From the NCBI GenBank assembly GCA_036504445.1, contig DASXVE010000034.1:186001-250000 (forward strand): a DNA stretch of 64,000 nucleotides. The letters are read 5' to 3'. Origin of the DNA: Candidatus Aquicultor sp. GTDB lineage: Bacteria; Actinomycetota; Aquicultoria; Aquicultorales; Aquicultoraceae. This document shows, in pieces, positions 9,142 to 17,169 of the stretch. A program made the position numbers and the translations under genes. The first letter of the stretch is position 1. Each line of letters opens with the position of its first letter. The notes beneath the pieces were generated by a model. That model was not told where the DNA came from and ran no database searches. It worked only from the letters and a program-made list of their open reading frames with translations.

Positions 9142-10506
9142 ATGACCTACGAGGAGGTCCTCAGCTATATTACCAATGCGCTGCAGTTCGGTATTAACCC
9201 AGGTTTGGAGAAAATCGAAGCGATCTGCAAGCACCTGGGAAATCCGCAGCTCAAGTATCCGACGATACAGATAACCGGCACCAACGGCAAGACATCCACG
9301 ACCTGGATGCTGCGCGAACTCTTGACCGCATCCGGTATGAAAACCGGCTGTTACACGTCGCCACACCTGCATACTTACAGAGAACGCATTACTGTCGATG
9401 GCGAGATGGTCTCCGAAGCTGATTTTGCCGCAACGTTTGCCGCAATCCAACCGGCTATCGAACAGGTGAAAACCGAACATGGAGACCTAACTGAATTTGA
9501 GATTCTAACCGCGATGGCGCTCCACTATTTCGCCGTGCAAAACGTTGACGTTGCGGTGTTTGAGGTAGGGCTTGGCGGCAGGTGGGATGCAACAAGCGTT
9601 GTGCGGCCGAAGGTCTCCGTTATCACGGGAATCTCGCTTGACCACACCGACCGGCTCGGCTCGACGGTTGAGGCGATTGCTTGGGATAAAGCCCATATTA
9701 TCAAAGAAGGGGCGACCGCTGTTATCGGTATGCTGCCGGAAGGTGCGCTTGATGTTATCAAACAACGTTGTTTGATGGTCGGTGCGCCGGCAAAGCTTTT
9801 CGGCACTGATTTTATGCCTAAAAATATCGAGATAGTTAAGAACGAAGGCGCACGGTTTTCTATTGCCGGGCTTTCTAGCCTATACGACGATGTAAGGCTG
9901 CCGGTATTCGGCATGTACCAGGTATTAAACTTTACAACGGCTGTGGCGGCGCTAGAAGTGTTCACCGGCGATAAGATTAGCTCTGAGGTACTATCGAGGG
10001 GCGCGAAGGGCTTAACGTGCCCAGGGCGCTTTGAACTCGTCTCCCGAGATCCCCTCGTTGTTCTGGATGGAGCGCATAATCCTGAAGGTATCGATATGGT
10101 GGTTGAGGGGCTTCCGCAATCATTTTCATATAAAAACCTGCATATTGTTCTCGCAATTTCGAGCGATAAAGATATCGAACAGATGCTGGCAACCTTGGAA
10201 AAACATGCGTCCACGCTTATACTCTCACAAAATAGTAGCTATCGGTCGGCAAGCGCCAAGCAACTAACCGGTATTGCTTCGAAGCTTATTGCTTCGAAGC
10301 CTAGTGTGCCAAAGGGTGTTTCTTTGAGGCATACTACTTCAAGCGATATTGCCTTAGAACAAGGAAACAGCTATATTATTGAACCAGACCTTGAAAAAGC
10401 AGTCCGGATTGCGGTGTCTCAGGCTTCCAAGGAAGACCTGGTCTGCATCACCGGTTCGCTTTACACTGTAGCCGATGCTCGGGATGTCTTACTAGGGGAG
10501 CCGTAA
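9142..10506 (+). CDS. folC: Bifunctional dihydrofolate / folylpolyglutamate synthase
   Basis: ATP-dependent ligase of the Mur ligase superfamily. It adds glutamate to dihydropteroate or to folates to make and retain polyglutamylated folate. The P-loop TGTNGKTS is at residues 45-52. The folate-family motifs FEVGLGGRWDATN-like (FEVGLGGRWDAT near 140), SLDHTDRLG near 170 and the C-terminal LDGAHNPEG near 309 are all present. The length of 454 is typical. It follows valS by 70 nt, a pairing seen in many Firmicutes and Actinobacteria. Confidence 0.96.
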   Translation: MTYEEVLSYITNALQFGINPGLEKIEAICKHLGNPQLKYPTIQITGTNGKTSTTWMLRELLTASGMKTGCYTSPHLHTYRERITVDGEMVSEADFAATFAAIQPAIEQVKTEHGDLTEFEILTAMALHYFAVQNVDVAVFEVGLGGRWDATSVVRPKVSVITGISLDHTDRLGSTVEAIAWDKAHIIKEGATAVIGMLPEGALDVIKQRCLMVGAPAKLFGTDFMPKNIEIVKNEGARFSIAGLSSLYDDVRLPVFGMYQVLNFTTAVAALEVFTGDKISSEVLSRGAKGLTCPGRFELVSRDPLVVLDGAHNPEGIDMVVEGLPQSFSYKNLHIVLAISSDKDIEQMLATLEKHASTLILSQNSSYRSASAKQLTGIASKLIASKPSVPKGVSLRHTTSSDIALEQGNSYIIEPDLEKAVRIAVSQASKEDLVCITGSLYTVADARDVLLGEP

Positions 10507-10643
10507 ATTATGCCCGAACAACCCGCTTATATAGTATAAAATAGGTAGACCGTAACTCATGACAACATTCATAACACTTTTTGCTGGTTATCGCTGCAAA
10601 ATTTAGTACAATATTACTAGTTACTTATAAAGCAGGGGTATAA

Positions 10644-11084
10644 GTGGAGTTCTTTACCAAGATTATTTCATTCTTTGAGTCGCCGGTTTTCAAGTTAATC
10701 GTTAACTTGATCTATCTTTTCGCATTTGTGCTGTACTTAAGTTTGGCAAAATGGACGTACTCCGATGCGAAAAGAAGGGGAGCGATGGCGTTCTACTGGA
10801 CGATTGTCGCCTTGTTATTTCCGGTTGCCGGCTGGCTCATCTACCTGATCGTGCGGCCCGCTGAGTATCTAGACGATATTCGAGAGCGCGAGTTAGAGAT
10901 CAGAACCAAGGAAGCGCTTCTGAGCAACGGTGACACCACATGTCCATCGTGCTCCAAACCTGTCGAAAAACAGTTTTTGATTTGCCCTTATTGCAGGCGC
11001 AGATTAAAGAAATCTTGCCCATCATGTGAGCGGGCGCTAAACCCAAGTTGGGCGATTTGCCCTTATTGTCAACAAATCTTATAA
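10644..11084 (+). CDS. Membrane protein with C-terminal double zinc ribbon
   Basis: A 146-residue protein starting at GTG 10644 with GCAGGGG upstream. Two hydrophobic segments (about residues 17-35 and 50-70) with a short basic link form a membrane hairpin. A charged helix (DIRERELEIRTKEALL) leads to two CPxC...CPYC zinc ribbons (CPSC/CPYC at about 99-117 and CPSC/CPYC at about 125-143). The C-terminal half is a DZR-like cytoplasmic domain. The function is unknown; it may recruit partners to the membrane. It lies between folC and ndk but is probably transcribed on its own. Confidence 0.75.
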   Translation: MEFFTKIISFFESPVFKLIVNLIYLFAFVLYLSLAKWTYSDAKRRGAMAFYWTIVALLFPVAGWLIYLIVRPAEYLDDIRERELEIRTKEALLSNGDTTCPSCSKPVEKQFLICPYCRRRLKKSCPSCERALNPSWAICPYCQQIL

Positions 11085-11190
11085 CGTTTCCTGGGTACAC
11101 CTGTAATCGCGACCTAATCCTTTGCTAGAGTGCCAATGAGTCCCACGATCGGTCACTAAAACATTTTGTTGATTAAATGTGAATTAGTGC

Positions 11191-11219
11191 TTGAAAAAGT
11201 CTTGCAACCCTGTTAAATT
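11191..11219 (+). promoter_or_regulatory. Promoter of ndk
   Basis: TTGAAA at 11191-11196, a 17-nt spacer, and TAAATT at 11214-11219. The start near 11226 gives a 65-nt leader to the TTG at 11291. Confidence 0.6.
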
Positions 11220-11290
11220 ATGAGCGCGGGGGGTAATGTAACAATATTCACATACTCTACCCTCGCAGCCCGTTGGAGGTGCAGAAACAC

Positions 11291-11707
11291 TTGGAACGAA
11301 CATTTACAATGGTAAAGCCTGATGGCGTCAGAAAAGCTGTAGTTGGAGAAGTCGTCAGGCGCTACGAGCAAGCGGGCCTAAAACTAATCGGCTTGAAACT
11401 AATGAGGCTTTCCCAGGAGAAGGCGGAAGAGCTTTACTCCATTCACAAGGGCAAGCCTTTTTATGATGAATTGGTTGATTTCATCATGTCAGGACCGGTT
11501 GTTCCCATGGTTATCGAAGGGGAGAACGCAGTAAGTCGCGTTCGCGAGATCATGGGCGCAACGAATCCGAAAGAGGCGGCTAAGGGAACGATTAGAGGAG
11601 ATTTCGCTGAAGAAATCTCTGAAAACATCGTCCACGGGGCTGATTCTACAGAATCGGCTAACAGGGAAATCCCAATTTTCTTTAGCGAAGTGGAACTGGT
11701 AGGATAA
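11291..11707 (+). CDS. ndk: Nucleoside diphosphate kinase
   Basis: Exchanges the gamma phosphate between nucleoside triphosphates and diphosphates. I place the start at TTG 11291, which gives the canonical MERTFTMVKPDGV N-terminus and lies 10 nt after GGAGGT. The in-frame TTG at 11273 overlaps that ribosome site and is unlikely to be used. The phosphorylated histidine is His115 in NIVHGADS, and the FYDELVDFIMSGPV and GATNPKEA motifs are intact. The length of 138 residues is typical. Confidence 0.96.
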   Translation: MERTFTMVKPDGVRKAVVGEVVRRYEQAGLKLIGLKLMRLSQEKAEELYSIHKGKPFYDELVDFIMSGPVVPMVIEGENAVSRVREIMGATNPKEAAKGTIRGDFAEEISENIVHGADSTESANREIPIFFSEVELVG

Positions 11708-11771
11708 CCGGTTTCCACACAGCCAATAGGTTTGGGTAATACCAATTGCTAAAGGGGATAGTAACGGGAAC

Positions 11772-11839
11772 TACAAAATTAGCGCCCGCTCACGTGCTAT
11801 TTTGTACCATTAGCGCCGAATTCGTGCCGTTTAGCTAAT
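11772..11839. repeat. Nested direct and inverted repeats upstream of nuo
   Basis: TACAAAAT (11772-11779) and ATTTTGTA (11799-11806) can form a hairpin. ATTAGCGCC occurs at 11778-11786 and again at 11809-11817, each followed 5-6 nt later by CGTGC. ATTAGC (11809-11814) is also mirrored by GCTAAT (11834-11839). It could be a terminator for ndk, an operator for nuo, or both. Confidence 0.5.
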
Positions 11840-11844
11840 AAGTA

Positions 11845-12009
11845 ATGATACAAATGAAAGTCATCTTTAAAATTATAATATTGACAGTCGAACGGGAGCC
11901 GCTTGCAAAGCGAGCGATTACTGTCTTAAACGCTATCGGCGGCAGCGTTATTATTTCGGCAAAACAAACAATCACTTGCATGTCAGGGAAGCATGGGGAA
12001 TTACTATAA
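11845..12009 (+). CDS. Possible small ORF, function unknown
   Basis: An open frame of 54 codons beginning ATGATACAAATG, with no good ribosome site. The predicted peptide starts hydrophobic (VIFKIIILT) and then has mixed composition. I do not recognise it. It is as likely to be chance or a decayed gene as a real one. Confidence 0.2.
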   Translation: MIQMKVIFKIIILTVEREPLAKRAITVLNAIGGSVIISAKQTITCMSGKHGELL

Positions 12010-12063
12010 TATAGTCCTATTATATAGTGGTGCAACCAAGTAGTAGAATGTGCGTGGGTTGTC

Positions 12064-12081
12064 TAACCGAGGGGACGGTTA
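12064..12081 (+). promoter_or_regulatory. Hairpin that displays the nuoA Shine-Dalgarno in its loop
   Basis: TAACCG (12064-12069) and CGGTTA (12076-12081) are perfectly complementary and enclose AGGGGA, the nuoA ribosome site, 10 nt before the ATG. In this fold the site sits in the loop, which could aid or modulate ribosome loading. Confidence 0.5.
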
Positions 12082-12085
12082 ATAC

Positions 12086-12457
12086 ATGACGAGCGATATT
12101 ATTTATTTCGCAACATTTATAACGGTCGGCATCGTTGTTGTTGTGGGGATGCTTGGTAGCTCTAAGCTGCTGCAGAAAGCACTCAAGACCAAGAAACCAT
12201 CCGAGGCAAAATTGATGGCGTATGAGTGCGGCGTTCCCGATATTTCAGGTGACCCGCGAATCCAGTTTAAAGTGCGCTACTACATTTTCGCTCTTTTGCT
12301 GGTCATATTCGATATCGAAATGATATTTATCTTCCCGTGGGCCGTTGTGTTTAAAAGTCTCGGCATCGTCTCGCTGGTCGAGATGCTGGTATTTATAGCC
12401 ATACTGTTACTGGGTTTAGTCTACGCATGGCGAAAAGGAGCTTTAAAGTGGGTGTAA
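12086..12457 (+). CDS. nuoA: Complex I subunit A
   Basis: Small membrane subunit at the junction of the peripheral and membrane arms. It has 123 residues and three hydrophobic segments. The conserved YECGVP appears as MAYECGVPD near residue 46, and [25 protein letters not shown] is the family's second-helix signature. It is the first gene of the eleven-gene nuo operon; nuoB overlaps its end by 10 nt. Confidence 0.95.
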   Translation: MTSDIIYFATFITVGIVVVVGMLGSSKLLQKALKTKKPSEAKLMAYECGVPDISGDPRIQFKVRYYIFALLLVIFDIEMIFIFPWAVVFKSLGIVSLVEMLVFIAILLLGLVYAWRKGALKWV

Positions 12458-12945
12458 CAAGCGAACTCACCGGAAACGAGCTTACCGGTAGTAGCAATAT
12501 TATATTGGCGAAAGCCGAAGACTTGCTCAATTGGGGCCGCAAGAACTCGCTCTGGTGGCTGACTTTCGGCCTTGCATGCTGTGCAATCGAGATGATGTGC
12601 CTCAATACCCCACGCTATGACCTTGAGAGATTCGGCATTATGCCGCGATATACACCTAGACAATCCGATTTGATGATCGTTGCCGGTACGGTTACGCACA
12701 AAATGGCCCCGATGGTCGTGCAGCTCTACGAGCAGATGCCCGAGCCGAAATGGGTTCTTGCAATGGGAAGCTGCGCTATCAACGGCGGGCCGTTTTATTA
12801 CGACAGCTACAACGTTGTTCACGGCGTCGACCAGATAATCCCCGTAGATATTTATGTGCCGGGATGCCCGCCTCGTCCCGAAGCGGTCATCGATGGCATT
12901 GAAAAAATAAAAGCCAAGATCATGGCCGGAGGAAAAGTAGATTAA
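12448..12945 (+). CDS. nuoB: Complex I subunit B (binds cluster N2)
   Basis: Carries the terminal [4Fe-4S] cluster N2 that passes electrons to quinone. The ligands are visible in GLACCAIEM, in [10 protein letters not shown] and in [10 protein letters not shown] start at GTG 12448, 7 nt after AAAGGAG, giving 165 residues; an upstream in-frame ATG at 12427 would overlap nuoA further and has no ribosome site. It forms the Q module with NuoC, NuoD and NuoI. Confidence 0.94.
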   Translation: MGVTSELTGNELTGSSNIILAKAEDLLNWGRKNSLWWLTFGLACCAIEMMCLNTPRYDLERFGIMPRYTPRQSDLMIVAGTVTHKMAPMVVQLYEQMPEPKWVLAMGSCAINGGPFYYDSYNVVHGVDQIIPVDIYVPGCPPRPEAVIDGIEKIKAKIMAGGKVD

Positions 12946-12949
12946 TCGC

Positions 12950-13597
12950 ATGATTGAAATATTAAGCGGTGAGAACATGCCTGAGAAAGCAAGAATTGTA
13001 GAAGAAAAAGGGCTCGGTCACACATTAACTATTCAACCGGCTGAGTTGCTTAAAGTCGCCACGGGGTTACACGAGGCCGGGTTCGATTTATTCATGTTCG
13101 TTACCGGCGTTGATTATCCTGATTCAATAAAGGTCGCATACAGGCTGTACTCAACCGCTAAGAACATTAGCTTAATTGTCAAAACGGAAGTACCGAAAAG
13201 CAATCCGGTGGTCGATAGCGTGACGGCGTTGTGGCCGAACGCGAATTGGCATGAGCGGGAGACTTATGATCTCTTTGGCGTGCAGTTTAAAGGGCATCCG
13301 GATCTTCGCCGCATTTTTATGCCCGAGGATTGGGTCGGCCATCCGCTTCGCAAGGATTACAGCGATGACCGCATGATTGTATTCCCGAATGCCGCGGTTA
13401 AAAAAGAAAAAGCAGTTACGAAGCCAGGCGATAAAGCATCTGATGAGACTGCTGCTGCGGAAAAAACCGGGCAGAACGATAAAAAAGAGCTGACTCCCGA
13501 GGAAAAAGAGGCCAAGAAAGCGGCCGCCCGGGCTATGGCTGCCGCCAAACGGGCCGAGAGAGAAGCTGCGGCTAAAGACACGGAAACCAAGGATTAG
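12950..13597 (+). CDS. nuoC: Complex I subunit C with an extended Ala/Lys-rich tail
   Basis: Hydrophilic 30-kDa-type subunit. The core ends with the family signature HPDLRRIFMPEDWVGHPLRKDY (residues about 117-138). The remaining 70 residues or so are low-complexity, rich in Ala, Lys and Glu (for example EEKEAKKAAARAMAAAKRAE), and have no counterpart in standard NuoC. The total of 215 residues exceeds a minimal bacterial NuoC by roughly that tail. The tail may be a helical linker or docking element. nuoB ends 4 nt upstream. Confidence 0.93.
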   Translation: MIEILSGENMPEKARIVEEKGLGHTLTIQPAELLKVATGLHEAGFDLFMFVTGVDYPDSIKVAYRLYSTAKNISLIVKTEVPKSNPVVDSVTALWPNANWHERETYDLFGVQFKGHPDLRRIFMPEDWVGHPLRKDYSDDRMIVFPNAAVKKEKAVTKPGDKASDETAAAEKTGQNDKKELTPEEKEAKKAAARAMAAAKRAEREAAAKDTETKD

Positions 13598-13615
13598 TAA
13601 ATAGGTTGGGTAGGC

Positions 13616-14824
13616 ATGAGTAGTTTGGAAGAACTCAACACGGAAAAGAATAACGTGCAAGAGCAGGGCTTGGAAGCGTTCGAAACCGAACTCGCGCTTA
13701 GCGAATCAGGTATGGGCGTCGACACGCTTCAGACCCAGGAGCTCACTCTAAACCTTGGGCCCCAACACCCGAGTACCCATGGCGTATTTAGGGCTGTTAT
13801 AAAGGTTGACGGCGAGGTTGTAACCGGTATCGATTCCCGAATCGGCTACTTGCACAGGTGCTTTGAAAAAATTGCCGAGAACCGGACATATCCTCAGTTC
13901 GTGCCCTATACGGACCGCATGGATTACGTATCGTCCATGCACAATAACTGGAGTTATGTGAGCGCTGTCGAGAAGCTCGCGGATATCGAGCTTCCCGAGC
14001 GCGCGGAGTATATCCGGGTCATTGTGGGCGAGTTCAATCGTATTGCCTCACACCTGATATTCCTGACGACAGCCGGTATGGAAAGCGGCGCGGTGACACC
14101 GTACTTTTATTTCTTCGATGAACGCGAAAAGATATTGAAGCTGTATGAACAGGTTTGCGGCGCCCGTCTCACGTTTAACTACATTCGCATCGGCGGTGTG
14201 AGTGGCGACCTGCCGGAAGGTTGGATCGACGAGGCGAAGAGGGTTGTAAACGAGATTCGCACTAATATGAAAGATTACGATAGGCTGCTATTTCAGAACT
14301 ATATTTTTAAGAAGAGATTTGTTGGAGCCGCGCCGTTTTCCAGGGAAGACGCGCTGTGCTGGGGCCTTACCGGTCCGTCGCTCAGGGCAAGCGGTGTGCC
14401 CTATGACGTGCGCAAGAGCGATCCGTATTCGGTCTATCCCGAGCTGGATTTTGATATATGCATCGCCGAGGAAGGCGACAATTACGCACGCGTCATGGTC
14501 AGATTCCACGAGCTTATGATGAGCTTGCGCATCATAGACCAGGCTCTTGATAAAATCCCGACCGGTCCGGTGATGGCGGAAGGCATCGCGAAAACGTTTA
14601 AGCCGCCGGTCGGTGAAGCATTCGCGCATATCGAGTCAAGCCGCGGCGACCTGGGCTACTACATCGTCAGCGAAGGTACGACAAAACCTTACAGAGTGAA
14701 AGTTCAAGGGCCGAGTTTTGGAAATCTTCAGGCGTTTAAACCGATGGCAACTGGCACATATCTTGCCGATACGGTGCTAACCCTAGGTACGCTTGACCCT
14801 GTTTTTGGGGAGGTCGACCGCTAG
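13616..14824 (+). CDS. nuoD: Complex I subunit D (quinone-binding, 49-kDa type)
   Basis: Lines the quinone pocket together with NuoB. LNLGPQHPSTHGVFR (near residue 43) holds the conserved His of the quinone headgroup site. RIGYLHRCFEK and ESSRGDLGYYIVSEG are family hallmarks, and the C-terminus TLGTLDPVFGEVDR is intact. The 402-residue length includes an N-terminal acidic extension of about 35 residues. The stop overlaps the nuoH GTG by one base, with no room for nuoEFG. Confidence 0.97.
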   Translation: MSSLEELNTEKNNVQEQGLEAFETELALSESGMGVDTLQTQELTLNLGPQHPSTHGVFRAVIKVDGEVVTGIDSRIGYLHRCFEKIAENRTYPQFVPYTDRMDYVSSMHNNWSYVSAVEKLADIELPERAEYIRVIVGEFNRIASHLIFLTTAGMESGAVTPYFYFFDEREKILKLYEQVCGARLTFNYIRIGGVSGDLPEGWIDEAKRVVNEIRTNMKDYDRLLFQNYIFKKRFVGAAPFSREDALCWGLTGPSLRASGVPYDVRKSDPYSVYPELDFDICIAEEGDNYARVMVRFHELMMSLRIIDQALDKIPTGPVMAEGIAKTFKPPVGEAFAHIESSRGDLGYYIVSEGTTKPYRVKVQGPSFGNLQAFKPMATGTYLADTVLTLGTLDPVFGEVDR

Positions 14825-15834
14825 TGCTAACGAGCTCACAGCTTCTTGATTTTACAAACCAATACGGTATCCCGTTGTGGGGACTCGACATAACAGTCGC
14901 CGCAGTTCTTGCTTTCATGACATTCGCGGTTTTAGGGATCGGCGTTCTTGTGCTTGTCTATATGGAGCGCAAGGTGAGCGCCGATATCCAGATTCGCTGG
15001 GGCCCGCTTCACGTCGGCTGGCACGGTTCGTTGCAGCTTGTTGCCGATGTTATCAAGCTAATGACCAAGGAAGATATCTTCCCGACGATGGCGGACCGCT
15101 GGATTTTTAGGATCGCTCCGGCGACGATGTTTATCGCTGCGTTTATTGGATTTATGGTTGTACCGATTGGGCCGAATCTCGTAGCGCGCGATCTCAATAT
15201 TGGCCTAATTTATGTCTTGGCGGTTCCGGCGATTAGCGTTGCCGGTCTTATAATGGCCGGTTTCGGATCATACAGCCGGTATGCTATTCTGGGAAGCCTT
15301 CGCGGCGCGGCCCAGATGGTCAGCTACGAAGTACCGCGAGCGCTCTCGGTAATTGGGGTTGTCATGCTGGCGGGCACGGCGAAGCTTTCAACAATCGTCG
15401 GCATGCAGCATGTGTGGTACGTTTTCTTGCAGCCGATCGCCTTTATCGTCTTTTTGATTTCGACGATCGCCGAGATAAACAGGGTGCCGTTCGACTTGCC
15501 AGAAACGGAGTCTGAGCTGGTCGCGGGCTATCACACCGAATATAGCGGAATGCGCTTTGTGTTCTTCTTATTCGGTGAGTATATCAGCTTGATCGCGGCC
15601 TCGGCGCTGACTGTTATCTTGTTCCTTGGCGGGTGGCACGGGTTTGGCCCGGTGTTTCTCGCACCGTTCTGGTTCCTGGTTAAAATGTTTGCGGTTATTT
15701 ACCTTATAATGTGGATACGCTGGACGATACCGCGTTTCAGAATCGACCAGGTTATGGAGCTTGGTTGGAAGGTTCTTCTTCCGATTGCGCTTGCGAATAT
15801 TGTTATCACTGGCATCGTTGTGACGCTTTTATAG
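14824..15834 (+). CDS. nuoH: Complex I subunit H (membrane, quinone-site)
   Basis: Membrane subunit that closes the quinone chamber and starts the proton path. The start is GTG 14824, sharing a base with the nuoD stop, after GGGGAGG. YMERKVSADIQIRWGP is the conserved first-loop signature, and INRVPFDLPETESELVAGYHTEYSGMRF-type sequence near residue 220 is diagnostic. There are about eight membrane helices, and 336 residues is typical. Confidence 0.97.
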   Translation: MLTSSQLLDFTNQYGIPLWGLDITVAAVLAFMTFAVLGIGVLVLVYMERKVSADIQIRWGPLHVGWHGSLQLVADVIKLMTKEDIFPTMADRWIFRIAPATMFIAAFIGFMVVPIGPNLVARDLNIGLIYVLAVPAISVAGLIMAGFGSYSRYAILGSLRGAAQMVSYEVPRALSVIGVVMLAGTAKLSTIVGMQHVWYVFLQPIAFIVFLISTIAEINRVPFDLPETESELVAGYHTEYSGMRFVFFLFGEYISLIAASALTVILFLGGWHGFGPVFLAPFWFLVKMFAVIYLIMWIRWTIPRFRIDQVMELGWKVLLPIALANIVITGIVVTLL

Positions 15835-15846
15835 AGGTTGATTGAT

Positions 15847-16344
15847 ATGGCGACGAACATGGCCGGACAACTTAAGAAATTTTATGAAGCTTGGAAGAGC
15901 ATCGTTGCTGGGCACAGCATCACGATGAAAAAGGCGATTGCCAGGAACAACGAGGTGACGCTTTTATATCCATACGAGAAACCAGAGCTCGCCGAGCGAT
16001 TCCGCGGCGCACCGATGGTCAACAGGTACCTGGGCGAGACCGACACCAAAGAGGGCACGTGCATCGCGTGCGGTATCTGCGCGAAAACGTGCCCGGTAAA
16101 TTGCATCACCGTCGAAAAAGAAAAGGACAAAGAAGCCGTGCTTAAAGTAGCAAACTGGCAGCTTGACCTGACGAAGTGTATGTTCTGCGGTTTATGTAGC
16201 GAAAGCTGCCCGACGGGCGCACTCAGGATGAGCCACGACTACGAGAACAGCGAGTACAAAAAAGAACGGCTCGTTTACGGCATGGAGCAGGTCTTGAGAA
16301 GGCCGATTACTTTGCGGCAGAGCGCAGCGCCGGCGGAGGAGTAA
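15847..16344 (+). CDS. nuoI: Complex I subunit I (two [4Fe-4S] clusters)
   Basis: Ferredoxin-like subunit carrying clusters N6a and N6b. Two motifs are clear: CIACGICAKTCP and CMFCGLCSESCP. ATG 15847 lies 9 nt after AGAGGT; an in-frame TTG at 15838 directly abuts that site and is less likely. With NuoEFG missing, NuoI is a plausible place where a soluble ferredoxin could deliver electrons. Confidence 0.95.
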   Translation: MATNMAGQLKKFYEAWKSIVAGHSITMKKAIARNNEVTLLYPYEKPELAERFRGAPMVNRYLGETDTKEGTCIACGICAKTCPVNCITVEKEKDKEAVLKVANWQLDLTKCMFCGLCSESCPTGALRMSHDYENSEYKKERLVYGMEQVLRRPITLRQSAAPAEE

Positions 16345-16349
16345 GCACT

Positions 16350-16850
16350 ATGACTATCGATCTATTTATGTTTATCATAGCAGCCGTTGTGGCGATTGTG
16401 AGCGCATTGCGCGTTGTTTTGGGGCGCAACCTGTTTCACGCGTGTATGTTCTTGGGGCTGTTTCTATTATTTATATCGGCATTTTATTTCTTGCTTGGGG
16501 CCGATCTCGTCGGCATCATGCAGGTGTTCGTTTATGTAGGCGGTGTCGTTGTCGTGCTGCTTTTCGGTATCATGCTTACGGCGCAGATTACGGATATTAG
16601 ATTGGTGTCCGGGATAGAACAGCGCATCTTTACGCTGCTTTCGGTGGCCGCACTGGTAGCGCTTATCGCCGGTGTTGCGCTCAAAGCTAAATTCCCGGCG
16701 CCGGTAGGCACACCGCCTAAAGACAGCCTTGCATTTACGGGCAAGCTTTTTATGACCAATTATATCTTACCGTTTGAGATCATTTCGATTCTGTTGTTGG
16801 CCGCGCTAATCGGAGCGGTTATTGTTGCCCGCCAGGAGGGAAAAGTATGA
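16350..16850 (+). CDS. nuoJ: Complex I subunit J
   Basis: Membrane subunit of 166 residues with five predicted helices. LGADLVGIMQVFVYVGGVVVVLLFGIML contains the conserved glycine-rich third helix associated with proton coupling. nuoK starts inside its final codons. Confidence 0.95.
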   Translation: MTIDLFMFIIAAVVAIVSALRVVLGRNLFHACMFLGLFLLFISAFYFLLGADLVGIMQVFVYVGGVVVVLLFGIMLTAQITDIRLVSGIEQRIFTLLSVAALVALIAGVALKAKFPAPVGTPPKDSLAFTGKLFMTNYILPFEIISILLLAALIGAVIVARQEGKV

Positions 16851-17155
16851 TTCCTTTATCATATTATATCGCCGTGAGCGCCGTATTGTTCGGCATTGGC
16901 CTGGTCGGCGTCTTTCTCAGGAAGAACGCGATTGCAATTCTGCTCTCAATTGAGATCATGCTGAACGCGGCAAACCTGAATCTTGTAGCGTTTTCAAAAT
17001 ACGTGACGCCGGGCGCGGCGACCGGGCAGATATTCGCCCTGTTTGTAATGGCGATTGCGGCGGCCGAAGTAGCCATCGGCCTGGCGCTGATATTGACGAT
17101 TTACCGAAGTGTGCAATCGGTAGACCTTGATAAGTTCAACTTATTTAAGTGGTAG
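16847..17155 (+). CDS. nuoK: Complex I subunit K
   Basis: Small MrpC-like subunit of 102 residues with three helices. The conserved helix-2 glutamate is in LLSIEIMLNAANLNL, and a second is in AAAEVAIGLAL. The ATG overlaps nuoJ by 4 nt. Confidence 0.95.
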   Translation: MIPLSYYIAVSAVLFGIGLVGVFLRKNAIAILLSIEIMLNAANLNLVAFSKYVTPGAATGQIFALFVMAIAAAEVAIGLALILTIYRSVQSVDLDKFNLFKW

Positions 17156-17169
17156 CGGGGACGATAACG

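Larger units (their letters stand above)
11708..12063. other. Intergenic region between ndk and the nuo operon
   Basis: Contains nested repeats at 11772-11839: the inverted pair TACAAAAT/ATTTTGTA, the direct repeat ATTAGCGCC-N5/6-CGTGC, and the inverted pair ATTAGC/GCTAAT. It also holds a weak 54-codon reading frame at 11845-12009. I see no clear -35/-10 pair for nuo, although AT-rich TATAAT-like sequence occurs at 12004-12025. Confidence 0.5.

Noticed and set aside
14800-14840. nuoE, nuoF and nuoG hidden between nuoD and nuoH
   Set aside because: The nuoD stop and nuoH start share a base, so there is no room.
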